Positions 36,765-45,136 of a DNA stretch of 64,000 nt are shown here, one piece after another (within the stretch, counting starts at the first letter, position 1; each line of letters opens with the position of its first letter). The stretch is from Pelotalea chapellei (GTDB lineage Bacteria; Desulfobacterota; Desulfuromonadia; Geobacterales; Pseudopelobacteraceae), in the NCBI RefSeq assembly GCF_018531195.1, contig NZ_JAHDYS010000001.1, positions 124,001-188,000 of the forward strand. The letters are read 5' to 3'. The position numbers and the translations under genes are program-made. The notes under the pieces are model-generated. The model worked only from the letters and a program-made list of their open reading frames with translations. It ran no database searches and had not been told where the DNA came from.

Positions 36765-37551
36765 TTTTTTCCAGCACTTCATGACCAGCAGAAGAACATG
36801 CAAATTCTATAAAAGCCTTGACTTGCGGCGTGAATTGATCTTGGCGATAGGTAAAAGCAAGAGTTTTATACAATGGATATTTTCCGTTTTTTACATGGGC
36901 TGGGGTGGGAGTGATTCCATTCAGTTTGAGCGGCTTGATGTTCAATTTTTCAGTAACAATGGTTCCCATATCGGAGATTCCAATTGCATCAAGAGTTTCC
37001 GTTATTCTCCTGTTCATTTGGTCATCCTTCATTATCACTGTCCAGCGATGTGTCTTAATGCTATCAGAGTAGACTTCTCTGAAACCGGGAACTTTCTCTT
37101 CCAACAGATCGATGGAACTTTCGCCTGGCTCCCGGTTAAGAACCACAATAGTTCGGCCATTTTTCCAGGTAGTTTTGATACCACGGTAAATGTTAACGAG
37201 TTCGGCAAAGGTAATATCATCATCAACAACATTCGAATGGGTCCCAATTACAAGTGGCGTGCGGGCATAGGGAACAACAACCAGATTTAGGTTTTTCTCA
37301 CTCTCTCTTAACGGACGGGACAGCAGCCCGACGGTAATTGCTCCATCAGCCACCGCCTGCGCTGCTCCGGTACTGCCAATGTTAGTCAGGGGAGCAAAGG
37401 TAGTCTCGGGGTGCAGTTTTTTGAATGCATTAACAAGCAGTTGCGTGGCTGCTATATTGGAACCTGATCCTGCCAATATGAATTTATCCGCTGCTTTCGC
37501 TTCAGCTACCACGGAACACATCAGGAAAAAAACTGCTATCAACTTTTTCAT
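36745..37551 (-). CDS. PstS-like periplasmic substrate-binding protein
   Basis: A 268-residue exported protein with a signal peptide (MKKLIAVFFLMCSVVAEAKA). The fold motifs FILAGSGSNIAATQLLVNAF, LTNIGSTGAAQAVADGAI and VVVPYARTPLVIGTHSNV are those of the phosphate-binding PstS group. It lacks pst transporter genes nearby and instead overlaps a sensor diguanylate cyclase, so it may deliver a ligand signal to that protein. The ligand could be phosphate or another oxyanion. ATG 37551 begins the signal peptide; a longer frame upstream has no such signal. Confidence 0.8.
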   Translation of the reverse strand: MKKLIAVFFLMCSVVAEAKAADKFILAGSGSNIAATQLLVNAFKKLHPETTFAPLTNIGSTGAAQAVADGAITVGLLSRPLRESEKNLNLVVVPYARTPLVIGTHSNVVDDDITFAELVNIYRGIKTTWKNGRTIVVLNREPGESSIDLLEEKVPGFREVYSDSIKTHRWTVIMKDDQMNRRITETLDAIGISDMGTIVTEKLNIKPLKLNGITPTPAHVKNGKYPLYKTLAFTYRQDQFTPQVKAFIEFACSSAGHEVLEKNGYASF

Positions 37552-37743
37552 CCTAACCTCGTTACGTTTATACTTGAGGTAGGAATATATTATAAAAATC
37601 AATCCAATAAAAGATTTTTAAAGTAAAATATATAATTTTTTTAATAAAGTACCACAAAAAGGAGGGTTATATGGAGGGAGTATTTAGATAAAAGACTGAA
37701 GATTAAATTTAAAAAGCGTAAAAGAGATCCAACTCGTTTTTGT

Positions 37744-38598
37744 TCATGCTCCTGTATGTTCGGCATACTGCACATTATTCTTCCCAGCCTTCTTCACTTC
37801 ATACATGAGACTGTCCGCAATAGAAATAACTTCATCTAGGTTGCATGCGCCATCAATGCAAGTTACAACCCCCATGCTGATAGTTGTGGCTAATGTGTTA
37901 CTTGATAGCATTTTAAGCTCCTCTCGAACTTTCTGCGTAACCACCTTAACCGCTTTTTGATCCGTGGCAGGGAAAAAGATAGTAAATTCATCTCCCCCAA
38001 TTCTGGCAACAGCATCAGTCTTTCGAAGGTTCGATGCCAGACATCTTACCACTTCGTTTAAAAGCTCATCCCCCTTTCTATGGCCGTAACTATCGTTTAT
38101 CTGCTTAAAGTTATCCAGATCTATGTAGGCAATAGAGAAAGGGCTCTTCTCTCGCTTAAGCCTCATTAGTTCATACTCAACAATCTCCATGAACGCTCGC
38201 AGATTCATGACTCCTGTAAGCGGATCAGTACGGGAAAGAGTACTTTCGGCTTCCCATAATTGGCGAATCCTAAAAAGCATTATGGCTACAACACAAAAAA
38301 TGCCCAGCGTGGACAAAATATTCCATGCCGCGGCACCTGAAGCTCCTTGATAACGATATTCTGACCAGAACGCGGTACAGATTATTGATATAACCAATCC
38401 TGGTCTTTTGCCTGCGAACCATGTCGTAAACGAAATAGGCAGCAAGTATAAAAATGAAAAAGAGTATTCCATTGGGGTTAGAAAATCCAAGACACCAAGC
38501 AGCAAGGAACACACTAGACCCAAAAGGGTATTAACTATCTTCCCTTGTTGATCAAGATAGCGGAAATATCGAATTATAAGTGATTCGAGCATCAACAC
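37744..38598 (-). CDS. Membrane diguanylate cyclase
   Basis: A 284-residue protein with four to five TM helices (about 20-115, a compact MASE-like input module) and a C-terminal GGDEF domain. It has RIGGDEF, an RxxD inhibitory site (RKTD) at the right spacing, and GHRKGD, so canonical c-di-GMP specificity. The start is GTG 38598 with GAAGG well placed; ATG 38592 is an alternative six bases in. About 190 bases separate it from the PstS-like gene, so they are probably separate units. Confidence 0.88.
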   Translation of the reverse strand: MLMLESLIIRYFRYLDQQGKIVNTLLGLVCSLLLGVLDFLTPMEYSFSFLYLLPISFTTWFAGKRPGLVISIICTAFWSEYRYQGASGAAAWNILSTLGIFCVVAIMLFRIRQLWEAESTLSRTDPLTGVMNLRAFMEIVEYELMRLKREKSPFSIAYIDLDNFKQINDSYGHRKGDELLNEVVRCLASNLRKTDAVARIGGDEFTIFFPATDQKAVKVVTQKVREELKMLSSNTLATTISMGVVTCIDGACNLDEVISIADSLMYEVKKAGKNNVQYAEHTGA

Positions 38599-38804
38599 AG
38601 GCGAACCTTCCAGATTTACATCGTGTAATTGAAAACTTAATATAATAGTATTTCAATAAGTATTTTTTCAACAAAAATAAAGCTTAACAAGAAGACAAAT
38701 GCCGTTGAGCTGCAGGACAAACCATGACCAACATCTGCACCCATATCCTTCAAAATTGACTTTCGGCCTAGATACCATAACCTTGAGAAATATCAGGAGT
38801 GGTC

Positions 38805-39254
38805 ATGAAAAAATTACCCTTTGTCTCAGCAACATTTTCAATATTGATTGCAGGATGCAGCGGAATCAACAAAATACCGTTCGACGAACATTTATATGCA
38901 TCGACTGGATCATCAACTATGCCAACAGCAGCCTCAGCCGCGTTGATAAGTTCTGTATCACCTGCCACATCCATTGAAAAAGAGAATAAACAAGCTGAAA
39001 AACATGCAGCCAAAGGACAAATTACACTTGAATGGAATTCAGTTCCCGGAGCAAAATGGTACAACCTATATTACGGTACAAAGCCGGGAGTGACTAAAAA
39101 AAGTCCAAAAAAGATTAAAAGAATTACCACTACGTTCCATACTGTTACCGGGCTCTCAATCAACACCACCTATTTCTTTGTGGTTACCGCAGCCAATTCC
39201 ACCACCGAAAGTCCGGAATCGATAGAAATTTCCGGGAAGTCAAGAAAGCATTAA
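38805..39254 (+). CDS. Lipoprotein with a single fibronectin type III domain
   Basis: A 149-residue protein with a lipoprotein signal (MKKLPFVSATFSILIAGC) and lipobox LIAGC at Cys18. A low-complexity Ser/Thr/Ala linker follows, then an FN3 domain (QITLEWNSVPGAKWYNLYYG ... TTTFHTVTGLSINTTYFFVVTAANST). AGGAG lies five bases before ATG 38805. Likely periplasmic or outer-membrane anchored; no enzyme signature. A perfect terminator follows 120 bases later. It is the last conserved gene before AT-rich accessory DNA. Confidence 0.75.
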   Translation: MKKLPFVSATFSILIAGCSGINKIPFDEHLYASTGSSTMPTAASAALISSVSPATSIEKENKQAEKHAAKGQITLEWNSVPGAKWYNLYYGTKPGVTKKSPKKIKRITTTFHTVTGLSINTTYFFVVTAANSTTESPESIEISGKSRKH

Positions 39255-39376
39255 TGAGTTGAGACGCTAAATAAAAGGGCCAGCTGCTGTTCAATAATAG
39301 CTGAGAAAACAGGAAGGATTTCAAACGGAAGGATTTCAAAAGCAGAATTAACGAAGTAGAACTAGGTGACTCAAAT

Positions 39377-39408
39377 AAAAACAGCCACCAGAAAGGTGGC
39401 TGTTTTTT
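39377..39408 (+). terminator. Terminator after the FN3 lipoprotein gene
   Basis: AAAAACAGCCACC and GGTGGCTGTTTTT form a perfect 13-bp stem with a five-base loop and T-run. Confidence 0.9.
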
Positions 39409-40253
39409 ATGGTCTGCGACTTCAACCAAACTAAAGCCATAACTAGCTGTAATTATTTTTATTTTACATCCAGACAAAGTGACACTGCCCCATTAAGTGC
39501 CCCTAAAATTTATACCACTGAGATGTCGACTGAAATAGCACCGTCCATTACTCGAGTATGTGCCAGAGTATAGCTTATATTCTATGCCCATGTCGCATAG
39601 ACATACCTTCATATGCGCCATTTCATCGTATCAAAATACTTGGTGTTATTTCTACACGATAAAGAATCGCCTCCTGCAGTTATTCTCCTGTCTCCTGAAC
39701 AGTTCGAGCAGCGGCGCTTAAAAATGGCCTGACCTAGAAAAATCTTAGTGTCCTCTATTGTGGAAACAGGTGCGTATAATTAAACATTGTTCCGTATATC
39801 CTCTGTGATTCTATAATGTTTAATTATCACGCAAATGATGCGTATCTACTCATCACCCTTATCGAATTAAAAAAGCAATTACAAAAAAACCTAAATCTGT
39901 TTTTTCAGGTTGATTATATTTTTCTGGCCCACCATTTATCGCCCCCGCCGTTGTACGTATCCCCTGATCGTAAAGAACCACACTAACCACAATATCCTTG
40001 CCGCGGCTTTTTGCTGAGCAGCTCTTGTCAGTCAGTTTCCTGCTGATCGGTACAGTTTTCCATGACCTTGAGAATCTCCGGCACAAATAATCGGTCCCGC
40101 TTATTACCTCATCTTCTGCTTTGCTGCTAACACTATCCTCCGCCCTAAAGACCCAAACCCCTTCCTTATCCTATGCATGACCATAAACACGGACAGTGCC
40201 CTGATACCTCTAATAGGACGTAATAAAATACCAGAACCAGAAGGAGCCAAACA
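39409..40253. other. Long AT-rich gap with possible remnants
   Basis: About 845 bases without a convincing gene. It contains repeat copy A (39777-39826). On the minus strand 39859-40086 a 75-codon frame exists, ending near a weak hairpin with a T-run (AACCT/AGGTT then TTTTTTT); its hydrophobic end (GFFVIAFLIR) could be a protein remnant, but no family is recognised. No RNA gene was identified. Confidence 0.4.
39777..39826. repeat. 50-bp structured repeat, copy A (left)
   Basis: Perfect 12-bp inverted arms TAATTAAACATT and AATGTTTAATTA enclose a 26-base centre containing TATATCCTCTG and ending ATTCTAT. A second copy in the same orientation lies at 42957, 3180 bases away. Arm position 4 differs between copies but is matched within each copy. 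Confidence 0.85.
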
Positions 40254-40433
40254 ATGAACCATCATCTCTACACCGTAAAAAGCTTGCGAGAATTTCTTCA
40301 AATCGGGAGGTCAAATCTCTATGACCTGATCAAAAAAGCAGACTTAAAACCCACCTATTATATCGGCAAATCACCACGTTGGACACATGAAGCGGTTGAA
40401 AACTGGCTCTCCATGCGAACAAAAACAAAATAA
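40254..40433 (+). CDS. AlpA/excisionase-like helix-turn-helix protein
   Basis: A 59-residue protein with strong AAGGAG eight bases before ATG 40254. YTVKSLREFLQIGRSNLYDL followed by KPTYYIGKSPRWTHEAVENW is the MerR-like/HTH_17 pattern of excisionases and AlpA-type regulators of mobile elements. It opens the cassette between the two 50-bp repeats and lies 41 bases before the ParB-like gene. It may act as regulator or recombination directionality factor; no integrase is present. Confidence 0.75.
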   Translation: MNHHLYTVKSLREFLQIGRSNLYDLIKKADLKPTYYIGKSPRWTHEAVENWLSMRTKTK

Positions 40434-40474
40434 TTTTCTGCATCGCAACAAATTTTCTGGAAAAGGAGAAAGAC

Positions 40475-41554
40475 ATGGAAAAAACAGATTTTAAGGATGG
40501 AGAATTTTACGACCTGAAGCTTTCTGAATTGATTCCCAGCGAAGAACAGCCGAGGAAGTTTTTTTGTTTAGAAGCTCATAAGCAGTTGAAGGATTCAATC
40601 AAAAACAATCAAATGTTCGATGCAATACTTTTTACAATCAATAACGATAACTTGGTGATCGTGTCAGGTGAGAGACGTTGTCGGGCTATGAAAGATCTAG
40701 GGGAAGAACTAATTAGGGGCAGGTATATAGCAGATCCGAAACCTGAATTGCCGCTTATAGCAAATTTGCAAAGAGAAGATCTTCTGCCAGTCGAAAAAGC
40801 AGAGGCACTTTCATCGCTGAAGGAAAAATTTGGACACAGCCATGAGTATCTTGCAAATATTTTAGGAAAATCAATTTCGACAATTTCTGAAATAATCAAA
40901 CTAAATACTCTTCCCGAAGACATTAAGTCGGAATGCAAAAAGAGCAAACGGTTTATGCATTACCGTCTTTTGCAGATTGCAAATGCACCAAACCATAGAG
41001 CAATGCGCAGCCAATTTAAAAAATATGTGAGAGAGCTTGACGGTAAGTCCAAGAAAAGAAATCCAAGACCAAAGTCGGGAATTATTTCTATAACCAAACG
41101 TTTGGATTGCATAATTAAAGATATTGAAAAAATTGAACTAAAGATCATGAATCATGCAGAATTAAATACATTAAGAGAAACAATAGAAAAGTTTGAAAAT
41201 GTGGTGAACAAGCTTTGCAATTTTGAAGATTCAAGCATCAGTAATCATACTGCGTCATTCAACAAAGCAATCCTTCCTAGCGAATATTACCCTCCTGAAG
41301 AAACTACAACCCTACTAAAGGATTGTGATCAGATCGACGAAGACACCCAAAAAATAGATATTCCAATAACATATGTTACTTCGGAATTCCGAAGCACAGC
41401 CGATCCTGGCCTTGAAACATTCAGTATAGCAGATCCCGCAAAACCTATTCCTCTTACCATCTCCGATAATGCCGATGAATCCGCCGATCAGGAGGATCGT
41501 TTGTTGGCCTTAATAAGGTCGACTTCTCTGGCCTGTGAAAGGATTTCGAAATGA
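40475..41554 (+). CDS. ParB/Spo0J-like nuclease-domain DNA-binding protein
   Basis: A 359-residue protein. The N-terminal ParB/Srx domain has DLKLSELIPSEEQPRKFF and the CTP-binding box 2-like VSGERRCRAMKDL near residue 70; a central HTH reads KFGHSHEYLANILGKSISTISEIIKL. The last 150 residues are variable and acidic. Unlike chromosomal ParB there is no parA partner. It resembles ParB/RepB/KorB-type proteins of plasmids and islands. AAAAGGAG precedes ATG 40475. Its stop overlaps the next gene (ATGA). Its possible DNA target may include the flanking 50-bp repeats; this is inference. Confidence 0.82.
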   Translation: MEKTDFKDGEFYDLKLSELIPSEEQPRKFFCLEAHKQLKDSIKNNQMFDAILFTINNDNLVIVSGERRCRAMKDLGEELIRGRYIADPKPELPLIANLQREDLLPVEKAEALSSLKEKFGHSHEYLANILGKSISTISEIIKLNTLPEDIKSECKKSKRFMHYRLLQIANAPNHRAMRSQFKKYVRELDGKSKKRNPRPKSGIISITKRLDCIIKDIEKIELKIMNHAELNTLRETIEKFENVVNKLCNFEDSSISNHTASFNKAILPSEYYPPEETTTLLKDCDQIDEDTQKIDIPITYVTSEFRSTADPGLETFSIADPAKPIPLTISDNADESADQEDRLLALIRSTSLACERISK

Positions 41555-42069
41555 AAAATATACCTAATTCAGCTACCACCAAAGGGCAAATAGATCTGTC
41601 CTCCAGGAAACCCGGACCTGTTCCCCCTTGGGTCGACAGGAATTCGTTCAGGGTAGCCATGCTTGGGCAAGTCAACAAACTGACAAAAGGCCGCTGGGGG
41701 GCTATCTCGATGCGCGATGGAATTATCTGGTTCAGGTACAGTGCCTTGGTTGAGGTTCTTCGGGAGTGCTGCAATAGAGACCCTGATGTATTGGGTCTTC
41801 AGGTTGACGCCGAAAATTTTAGCCATCTTATTTTTACTATCTTAAAGTCGTTTAATGATAGATGCGTTGTATGGGGAATGCTGGGCAAAGGCTTCATGGC
41901 CACTAAGTGCAGAATCATTAATAGCAAGGGAAAGACGACAGCAATCACCTATCTGACACCCATTCGCACGACTTGGCTGAACATTCTCCCCGGCACCTTG
42001 GAACGTTTCAAACCTAATGCATTACGGAATATGGTGGGAAAAATCGAACCAGTTTGGAGGAAACTATGA
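41551..42069 (+). CDS. Uncharacterised cassette protein X
   Basis: A 172-residue protein of unknown family. It has no TM segment or signal. It begins MKNIPNSATTKGQIDLSS, has a Pro-rich early part (KPGPVPPWVDRNSF) and a mixed alpha/beta body (RWGAISMRDGIIWFRYSALVE, RCVVWGMLGKGFM). Basic residues dominate the C-terminus. Four-base overlaps with parB-like upstream and gene Y downstream show a translationally coupled trio. I do not recognise it; single-strand or DNA binding would be a guess. Confidence 0.7.
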   Translation: MKNIPNSATTKGQIDLSSRKPGPVPPWVDRNSFRVAMLGQVNKLTKGRWGAISMRDGIIWFRYSALVEVLRECCNRDPDVLGLQVDAENFSHLIFTILKSFNDRCVVWGMLGKGFMATKCRIINSKGKTTAITYLTPIRTTWLNILPGTLERFKPNALRNMVGKIEPVWRKL

Positions 42070-42941
42070 TCGATGACACCGTAAAATCTGCAACACATCC
42101 CATAAGGCAGCATTCCATAGAAGTTGGTAATCTAGCGTATCAATGCCGGCAAGTCGGATACTCCCTGCGATTACTCGCTGCCTTGATTGATACAAAGTCA
42201 TATGGAGTTGTTTATCAGGCTATGATCTCAGCTGAGAGAGGTCGCGGTGGAAAGCGTGGTCCAACGACCCACGACCATAAATACTGGCTTGAAAAAAATG
42301 CTCAACACCTTCTTGGACCGATGAAGGCTCGAGGCATTACCCCCCGACGGTGGTGTTCAGCCTATGGAATCGAACTGCATAGCTTGTTTGACCCTCCAGA
42401 ACTTGCAGATCCAGTAGTTATGGGATTTCTACAAGAAGATTTTCCGGAAGCATACGGCCTAAAACTGCCTCCCTATGTACATGATTACGAAGAGGTTCAG
42501 GGTTTTCAACACATTAAGTTAAAAAAGAAGAAACTTCATATATACAAACTCTCCAATGGCACCAAAATGATCAGCCAAAGCAAAGGAAAAGCTTTGAGTA
42601 TGGCATGCAAGGTACAGGGATTGATTTATCAGGCGGAACGCCTACGGGTGCTGCTGCAGAAGGGTCAAGCAGAAGCACTGGCATGGGTGCCCAAAAAGGT
42701 GAAACTGGAACCTGATCAATTGACAGAGGAGGAGAAATTTGCAATGGCACGACTACGGCATCAGGCTAATATCGATGATATGATTGAAGACCTTTCAACT
42801 ATTCCGAAATGGTATCCATCTGCGGAACATGTTGCAAAAGAAAAATTATTATACTCAATACTAATACAGCAGTATGAATGGACCGAAGAAAGAATTAAAA
42901 ATGCGGTGCAAGGAGTTCGGTTGAAAAAAGGCAAATATTAA
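42066..42941 (+). CDS. Uncharacterised cassette protein Y
   Basis: A 291-residue soluble protein of unknown family. TTTGGAGG seven bases upstream and the ATGA overlap fix ATG 42066. Notable stretches are SAERGRGGKRGPTTHDHKYW (basic), RRWCSAYGIELHSLFDPPEL and a basic KLKKKKLHIYKL. A C-terminal helical part ends with a KKGKY tail. The charge suggests nucleic-acid binding. Its stop is only 16 bases before repeat copy B. No similarity to a known replication protein was noticed. Confidence 0.7.
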   Translation: MIDDTVKSATHPIRQHSIEVGNLAYQCRQVGYSLRLLAALIDTKSYGVVYQAMISAERGRGGKRGPTTHDHKYWLEKNAQHLLGPMKARGITPRRWCSAYGIELHSLFDPPELADPVVMGFLQEDFPEAYGLKLPPYVHDYEEVQGFQHIKLKKKKLHIYKLSNGTKMISQSKGKALSMACKVQGLIYQAERLRVLLQKGQAEALAWVPKKVKLEPDQLTEEEKFAMARLRHQANIDDMIEDLSTIPKWYPSAEHVAKEKLLYSILIQQYEWTEERIKNAVQGVRLKKGKY

Positions 42942-42956
42942 ATCAGAAAGCTGCAT

Positions 42957-43006
42957 TAAATAAACATTGTCAATATATCCTCTGGCGATTCTATAATGTT
43001 TATTTA
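42957..43006. repeat. 50-bp structured repeat, copy B (right)
   Basis: Perfect 12-bp arms TAAATAAACATT and AATGTTTATTTA with a 26-base centre sharing TATATCCTCTG and ATTCTAT with copy A. Same orientation and same total length as copy A. Confidence 0.85.
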
Positions 43007-43264
43007 CTCCAGGAGGATCGAAACCCATATTCTCTTCGGAGCTACTCAATTTTTTCGAGCTCTCATTCATTTATCCCATAGTGATTGGCCTGTGCAAGTA
43101 CGCAAAAGATGGTTGCGGAAGGTAAGTCATAGGCACACATCAGAGATGAATTGACGATACCTGCGTTTTATAGTGCCACCGTATAAACGCCCAAATTCCT
43201 CTCCGGGTAGCTCTCATAAACATGTTCGAAACATTCCGCTGTAAATCGACCAATTGGTTATCAT

Positions 43265-43600
43265 TCATTTTGGAAGCATGCCCTTGATTGCAGCCAAATA
43301 AAGGCTACGTTGCGGATTTTCGAGTTTCTTGATTCTGCTAATGATGTCGACAGTGTCATAATCTGGGGCAACTTCGAACCCAGGTGCAGAAGGAATTACA
43401 TCAACAAAGCTCACCTGCAGAGCTTGCGCGATTTTATAGAGACTGAATGCTGATGCACTAACTTTGCCTCGCTCTATGTTGCTTATAAACGTCGGGTGCA
43501 CCTCAGCCAGCTCTGCAAGTCTCTCCTGCGATAGCCCCTGCGCCTTCCGGTGAAGTCGAACTTGCCTGCCCACATTAAGTTGAAAATCTCTCTGATCCAT
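43265..43600 (-). CDS. XRE-family HTH transcriptional regulator
   Basis: A 111-residue regulator: RQVRLHRKAQGLSQERLAEL, then HPTFISNIERGKVSASAFSL is a Cro/C1-type HTH (residues 10-65), with a short C-terminal tail possibly for dimerisation. It resembles restriction-modification controller and phage repressor proteins. ATG 43600 is preferred over an earlier in-frame codon, although its ribosome site is weak (AAAGTGCAAG). It is divergent from the next three genes; an inverted repeat in the gap is a likely operator. Confidence 0.82.
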   Translation of the reverse strand: MDQRDFQLNVGRQVRLHRKAQGLSQERLAELAEVHPTFISNIERGKVSASAFSLYKIAQALQVSFVDVIPSAPGFEVAPDYDTVDIISRIKKLENPQRSLYLAAIKGMLPK

Positions 43601-43654
43601 GTCTTGCACTTTAAGCAAAAAAACAGAGTACAAACATAGTCTATAGGCTAAATT

Positions 43655-43679
43655 TTATTGACCAGCAAACAGTCAATAA
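43655..43679. promoter_or_regulatory. Candidate operator of the XRE repressor
   Basis: TTATTGAC and GTCAATAA are perfect eight-base arms spaced by nine bases, in the gap between the divergent XRE gene and the unknown gene at 43755. Confidence 0.55.
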
Positions 43680-43754
43680 GCTAAGTTATACAATCTCTAT
43701 TCAGCCTATTGAGTTTAATACAAGGGAGCTAGCTTGTATGATCGAGGGAACCAA

Positions 43755-44123
43755 ATGATTACCAAATTTAAAAAGGAAGTTTTAAATCTTGGGGCTGAGG
43801 CATGCCTACCATCAATACTTTCGGATGAGTGGCTTGACTACCTTGACCAAGAGCTAATGGCCCTTGACACTGAAGATGAGCCGGACATAAGTTGTTCTTT
43901 AGCTGCTGTTGTTACACTACTTATGTCGAAAAAAGGCTCACAAGATAAATACTCAGCAACTTTAGATTGCTTATTCGATAAATTGATTGATTTCAGAATG
44001 GAGATAGGTTTAGAGATTGTTCACCGTCGGACGGGGATAAAATATGGACCTGCAACTCTTAAAACAATATTGACCAACAGAACAGTGAAGATACAGAAAA
44101 TAAAGCAGGATGATCTGCAATGA
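43755..44123 (+). CDS. Uncharacterised accessory protein
   Basis: A 122-residue soluble protein: MITKFKKEVLNLGAEACLPS, acidic middle (DTEDEPDISC), helical C-terminal half with basic end. No family is recognised. GAGGGA precedes ATG 43755. Its stop overlaps the next start (ATGA). Divergent from the XRE repressor, so likely controlled by it. Confidence 0.6.
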   Translation: MITKFKKEVLNLGAEACLPSILSDEWLDYLDQELMALDTEDEPDISCSLAAVVTLLMSKKGSQDKYSATLDCLFDKLIDFRMEIGLEIVHRRTGIKYGPATLKTILTNRTVKIQKIKQDDLQ

Positions 44124-44344
44124 ATGATAAAATTTTGCTTGATAATTTGGGAATATTTTTATTTGGTCGATTAAGATCTCCCTTGAGCCAATATGATGCG
44201 ATGAAACGTATCTGCGTTAAGGATGCGAAAAAGCAGATGAAACTTATGCTGACGAATGCTGATGCGCTAGGCGTTGGTGAAACGTTTCGTACTACTCTCA
44301 TTATGGTTTTAAAACTTCACGGACTAAGCTTCACAAAGAAATAA
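44120..44344 (+). CDS. Small uncharacterised accessory protein
   Basis: A 74-residue basic helical protein (MNDKILLDNLGIFLFGRLRS, DAKKQMKLMLTNADALGVGE). Coupled to the upstream gene by a four-base overlap and followed 15 bases later by the nucleotidyltransferase-like gene. Function unknown. Confidence 0.55.
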   Translation: MNDKILLDNLGIFLFGRLRSPLSQYDAMKRICVKDAKKQMKLMLTNADALGVGETFRTTLIMVLKLHGLSFTKK

Positions 44345-44359
44345 ACCTTTGAGATTGAA

Positions 44360-44983
44360 ATGTCTAATACAGATATAGATCGTCGCATTGAACTAGACGA
44401 AGATGCATGCAGGCAGTACATCGACATGCTGGCCGCATTTATTGCGTGGGAACAAGCACGTTTTATGGGGAACAAGCAGCGGGCAACGTCGCTTGCAAAG
44501 GCACTGGTCCGGCATCAGCGAATGAACTGGGCATTACGTGTTGGCCATGCACCACATTTATTGACCGACATCCTCATGAGGCTTTATAAATTGTCACTTT
44601 CAGACAACGTTATCGTCTCAGGGCCGTGCAGCCTTTATGCTTATGAAGCCGCTGCCGGCGTAAGATTCTGTGGGGAGAAGTCTCACTCCCCGTCCCGCCA
44701 TCGACTGGTCCTGAATACATCGATGGAATTGGTGGCGCCAGTGTTGGAAACGGTGAAAAAGGCAGACAAAACATTCGTTGAACTGCAAGACGTAATTGTC
44801 AACAGTAGAGGATTTTCAGTGGAGGTAAGAGTGGTAAACCTTACGGGTGTGGAAAGGTTTTCGAGTATCGTAGTGGCCAAGTCCGGATATTTTGCAAGGA
44901 TGAACACAGCTCCGCTCTCGATCGATGAGCAGTTGTTACACGACAATATCGTACAACGCCTTGGCTTAATCAGAGGAGCATAG
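44360..44983 (+). CDS. Nucleotidyltransferase-like protein (COG5397 type)
   Basis: A 207-residue protein. The stretch DNVIVSGPCSLYAYEAAAGV resembles the G-S/N-ALYAYE motif of COG5397 nucleotidyltransferases, and KADKTFVELQDVIVNSRGFSVEV matches their KVDKTF...GF.VD segment. The second metal-binding acid may be altered (EVRVVN in place of VDIIR), so activity is uncertain. The gene is short for the group (about 300 residues), so it may be a trimmed member. Role unknown; such enzymes occur in defence and toxin-antitoxin settings. Confidence 0.5.
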   Translation: MSNTDIDRRIELDEDACRQYIDMLAAFIAWEQARFMGNKQRATSLAKALVRHQRMNWALRVGHAPHLLTDILMRLYKLSLSDNVIVSGPCSLYAYEAAAGVRFCGEKSHSPSRHRLVLNTSMELVAPVLETVKKADKTFVELQDVIVNSRGFSVEVRVVNLTGVERFSSIVVAKSGYFARMNTAPLSIDEQLLHDNIVQRLGLIRGA

Positions 44984-45136
44984 CGTCGAATATATAGGAA
45001 ACCAAAGACCCGTGAGAGAAAATCGTTTTCTTGTCCTTTATCGGCATGCGAGGTCTGCGGAACTAGCAGGGAATGCATTTCCATGAGATTGATGGATGGT
45101 ATAAATGCTATGTCGGCTGCATGTTGAGGAGAAGAA

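Noticed and set aside
38599-38804. Possible second GEMM-like leader ahead of the FN3 lipoprotein
   Set aside because: Only GACAAACCATGACC looks similar; the GACGxAAAGCC block and stems are missing.
39400-39780. Possible insertion-sequence end near GACACTGCCCCATTAAGTG
   Set aside because: No matching inverted end or transposase was found in the window.
39859-40086. 75-codon minus-strand frame in the accessory gap
   Set aside because: A hydrophobic end and a weak hairpin are present, but no family or ribosome site; kept only as a possible remnant in the gap entry.
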